Shown one piece after another: positions 4,835 through 6,418 of a DNA stretch of 6,418 bases. A program made the position numbers and the translations under genes. This stretch comes from an uncultured Acinetobacter sp. (GTDB lineage Bacteria > Pseudomonadota > Gammaproteobacteria > Pseudomonadales > Moraxellaceae), in NCBI GenBank assembly GCA_900771065.1, contig CAAGMP010000099.1, positions 1 to 6,418 of the forward strand, read 5' to 3'. The notes beneath the pieces were generated by a model. That model worked only from the letters and a program-made list of their open reading frames with translations. It had not been told where the DNA came from and searched no databases. The number at the start of each line of letters is the position of its first letter. Position 1 is the stretch's first letter.

Positions 4835-5719
4835 ATGACACAACAAAAATCGGCAGGTTTAAGATTTAGACAAGCATTAGAAGTAGAAAAGCCACTACAA
4901 ATTATTGGAACCGTAAATGCTTACGCAGCCATGATGGCAACGCAAGTTGGTTACAAAGCCTTGTACGTTTCAGGTGCAGGTGTTGCCAATTATTCGTATG
5001 GACTTCCTGATTTAGGTATGACCAGTTTAGATAATGTCTTGGAAGATGTGCGTCGTATTACTGAACGTGTAGAAACTCCTTTATTGGTCGATATTGACAC
5101 AGGTTGGGGTGGTGCGTTCAATATTGCACGTAGTATTAAACAAATGATTAATGCAGGTGCAGCAGCTGTTCATATTGAAGATCAAGTCGCGCAAAAACGT
5201 TGTGGACATCGACCAAATAAAGAAATTATTTCTCAAGCTGAAATGGTTGATCGTATTAAAGCAGCTGTAGATGCTAAAACTGACTCAAACTTTGTGGTAA
5301 TGGCGCGTACAGATGCATTGCAAAAAGAAGGTTTACAAGCGGTCATTGACCGTGCTTGCGCTTGTGTTGAAGCAGGTGCAGATGCCATTTTTGCTGAAGC
5401 CATGACTGACATTACCATGTACAAAACAGTTTGTGATGCTGTTGGTGTTCCTGTATTGGCAAACATTACAGAATTTGGTGATACGCCATATTACACCGTA
5501 GATGAGTTAGGCGAACAAGGCGTGAGCATGGTGCTTTATCCACTTTCTGCAACACGTGCAATGCAAAAAGCCGCTTTAGAAGTCATGCAGTCTATTCGTG
5601 AGAATGGGACGCAGGTGCATGTTTTAGACAAAATGCAGCAACGTAAAGAATTATATCAATTTTTAGATTATCACACTTTTGAAAATACTTTAGATAAACT
5701 ATTTAAGCAGGAGCAATAA
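4835..5719 (+). CDS. prpB: 2-Methylisocitrate lyase
   Basis: PrpB cleaves 2-methylisocitrate to pyruvate and succinate, the last step of the methylcitrate cycle that removes propionyl-CoA. The 294-residue product matches the family length (E. coli 296). It is an isocitrate-lyase/PEP-mutase type TIM barrel. Visible motifs are the YVSGAGVA segment (44-51), metal-ligand region VDIDTGWGG (85-93, Asp86 and Asp88), HIEDQV (113-118), the catalytic KRCGH loop (121-125, Cys123) followed by RPNKE, MARTDAL, and ANITEFG. KRCGHRPNK separates it from isocitrate lyase AceA (KKCGH in a much longer protein) and from PEP mutase. The start at ATG 4835 is preferred over the in-frame GTG at 4823, because a purine-rich GGAAAGGA at 4825-4832 lies between them and serves as its ribosome site. 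prpC follows after 3 nt, so the two form an operon. Divergent tetR lies upstream. Confidence 0.96.
   Translation: MTQQKSAGLRFRQALEVEKPLQIIGTVNAYAAMMATQVGYKALYVSGAGVANYSYGLPDLGMTSLDNVLEDVRRITERVETPLLVDIDTGWGGAFNIARSIKQMINAGAAAVHIEDQVAQKRCGHRPNKEIISQAEMVDRIKAAVDAKTDSNFVVMARTDALQKEGLQAVIDRACACVEAGADAIFAEAMTDITMYKTVCDAVGVPVLANITEFGDTPYYTVDELGEQGVSMVLYPLSATRAMQKAALEVMQSIRENGTQVHVLDKMQQRKELYQFLDYHTFENTLDKLFKQEQ
5709..5713 (+). promoter_or_regulatory. Ribosome binding site of prpC
   Basis: AGGAG lies inside the last codons of prpB, 9 nt upstream of the prpC ATG at 5723. This is a strong Shine-Dalgarno sequence and supports both the prpC start and coupled translation with prpB. Confidence 0.8.
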
Positions 5720-5722
5720 TAA

Positions 5723-6418
5723 ATGGCTGAAGGAAAAGTACTGACAGGCGCGGGATTGCGTGGACAAGTTGCAGGAAAAACAGCACTTTCAACTGTAGGT
5801 AAAAGTGGTGCAGGCTTAACGTATCGTGGTTATGATGTTCAAGATTTAGCAGAAAATTGCCAATTTGAAGAAGTTGCATATTTAATTTTCTTTGGTGAAT
5901 TACCAACTCAAGAACAGCTTGATGCCTATAAAGCAAAATTAAAATCTTTACGTGTTTTACCGCAAGCATTAAAAGAAGTCCTAGAGCGCATTCCTGCCAA
6001 TTCACATCCAATGGATGTAATGCGTACAGGCGTTTCAATGTTAGGTAATTTAGAAACTGAACAGTCATTTGAACAACAACAAGATGTTGCCGATCGTATT
6101 TTGGCAACCTTACCTGCCATGATTTGTTATTGGTATCGTTTTAGCCATGATGGCGTTCGTGTTGATGAAAATACTGATGATGATTCAATTGGCGCGCAAT
6201 TCTTGCATTTATTGCATGGTAAAAAGCCAAATGCATTGCATGAACAAGTTATGAATGTATCATTGATTTTGTATGCTGAGCATGAATTCAATGCTTCTAC
6301 GTTTACTGCGCGTGTTTGTGCTTCAACATTATCAGATATGCATTCATGTATTACAGGTGCAATTGGTTCACTACGTGGTCCATTGCATGGTGGTGCAAAT
6401 GAAGCAGCGATGGAAATG
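5723..6418 (+). CDS. prpC: 2-Methylcitrate synthase, N-terminal part (3' end cut by window)
   Basis: PrpC condenses propionyl-CoA with oxaloacetate to 2-methylcitrate, the entry step of the methylcitrate cycle. The frame is open from ATG 5723 to the window edge, 232 codons, about 60% of the usual ~385 residues. The citrate-synthase fold is recognisable: the N-terminal GLRGQVAGKTALSTVG and LTYRGYDVQDLAE segments, FFGELPTQEQL, HPMDVMRTGVSMLG, the HEFNAST motif (His187) and the GPLHGGANEAAME motif with a catalytic His at 222. The remaining catalytic His and Asp lie beyond the window. The short N-terminus without the extra domain of hexameric GltA, RGYDV and direct linkage to prpB identify it as PrpC rather than GltA. 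It begins 3 nt after the prpB stop with a good ribosome site. The rest of the operon (acnD/prpF or prpD expected) is outside the window. Confidence 0.94.
   Translation, partial: MAEGKVLTGAGLRGQVAGKTALSTVGKSGAGLTYRGYDVQDLAENCQFEEVAYLIFFGELPTQEQLDAYKAKLKSLRVLPQALKEVLERIPANSHPMDVMRTGVSMLGNLETEQSFEQQQDVADRILATLPAMICYWYRFSHDGVRVDENTDDDSIGAQFLHLLHGKKPNALHEQVMNVSLILYAEHEFNASTFTARVCASTLSDMHSCITGAIGSLRGPLHGGANEAAMEM

Noticed and set aside
5233..5466. 77-residue open frame on the - strand inside prpB
   Set aside because: It is antisense to a strongly supported gene and low in complexity (Ala/Ser/Thr-rich mirror of prpB codons).
5703..6120. Two overlapping - strand open frames (134 and 64 residues)
   Set aside because: Both are antisense to prpC, which reads with intact citrate-synthase motifs through the whole stretch.
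1..6418. Mobile elements, CRISPR arrays, tRNA/rRNA, toxin-antitoxin or defence genes
   Set aside because: I looked for them on both strands; nearly all the sequence is taken up by recognised housekeeping or metabolic genes, and no direct-repeat array, transposase or RNA-gene signature was seen.

Overview
The window is an ordinary-looking, A+T-rich gammaproteobacterial chromosome segment, most probably from Acinetobacter or a close Moraxellaceae relative. The assignment rests on three things. The gene order eno-ftsB-ispD is typical of gammaproteobacteria. Codon usage strongly favours A or T in third positions. The IspD and RodA protein sequences look Acinetobacter-like to me from memory. No database search was possible, so the genus is an inference.

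Left block (1-2899, all + strand): the 3' end of enolase (eno), then ftsB (divisome membrane protein), then ispD (isoprenoid precursor synthesis), which overlaps ftsB by 14 nt. After a 79-nt gap holding a perfect TATAAT box comes rodA/mrdB (elongasome peptidoglycan polymerase). This block links glycolysis with envelope building: IspD feeds the undecaprenyl-phosphate pool that carries lipid II, RodA polymerises lipid II, and FtsB helps activate septal synthesis.

Middle: a near-perfect bidirectional hairpin terminator (2898-2937) separates rodA from the convergent argF (ornithine carbamoyltransferase, - strand). Upstream of argF on the same strand is a TetR/AcrR-family regulator gene (3971-4624).

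Right block (4835-6418, + strand): prpB (2-methylisocitrate lyase) and the 5' part of prpC (2-methylcitrate synthase), the start of a methylcitrate operon for propionate/propionyl-CoA use. It is divergent from the tetR gene. The roughly 210-nt divergent region is very A+T-rich and contains a triple GTATAT repeat/inverted-repeat cluster, a possible 13-codon leader ORF and a candidate -10 box.

I see no mobile element, CRISPR array, tRNA/rRNA, phage gene or defence system, and nothing I would call a new system. The points most worth a second look are the TetR gene in the place where a GntR-type or PrpR regulator would be expected next to prpBC, the operator-like repeat cluster between them, and several unusual residues at normally conserved positions of RodA.
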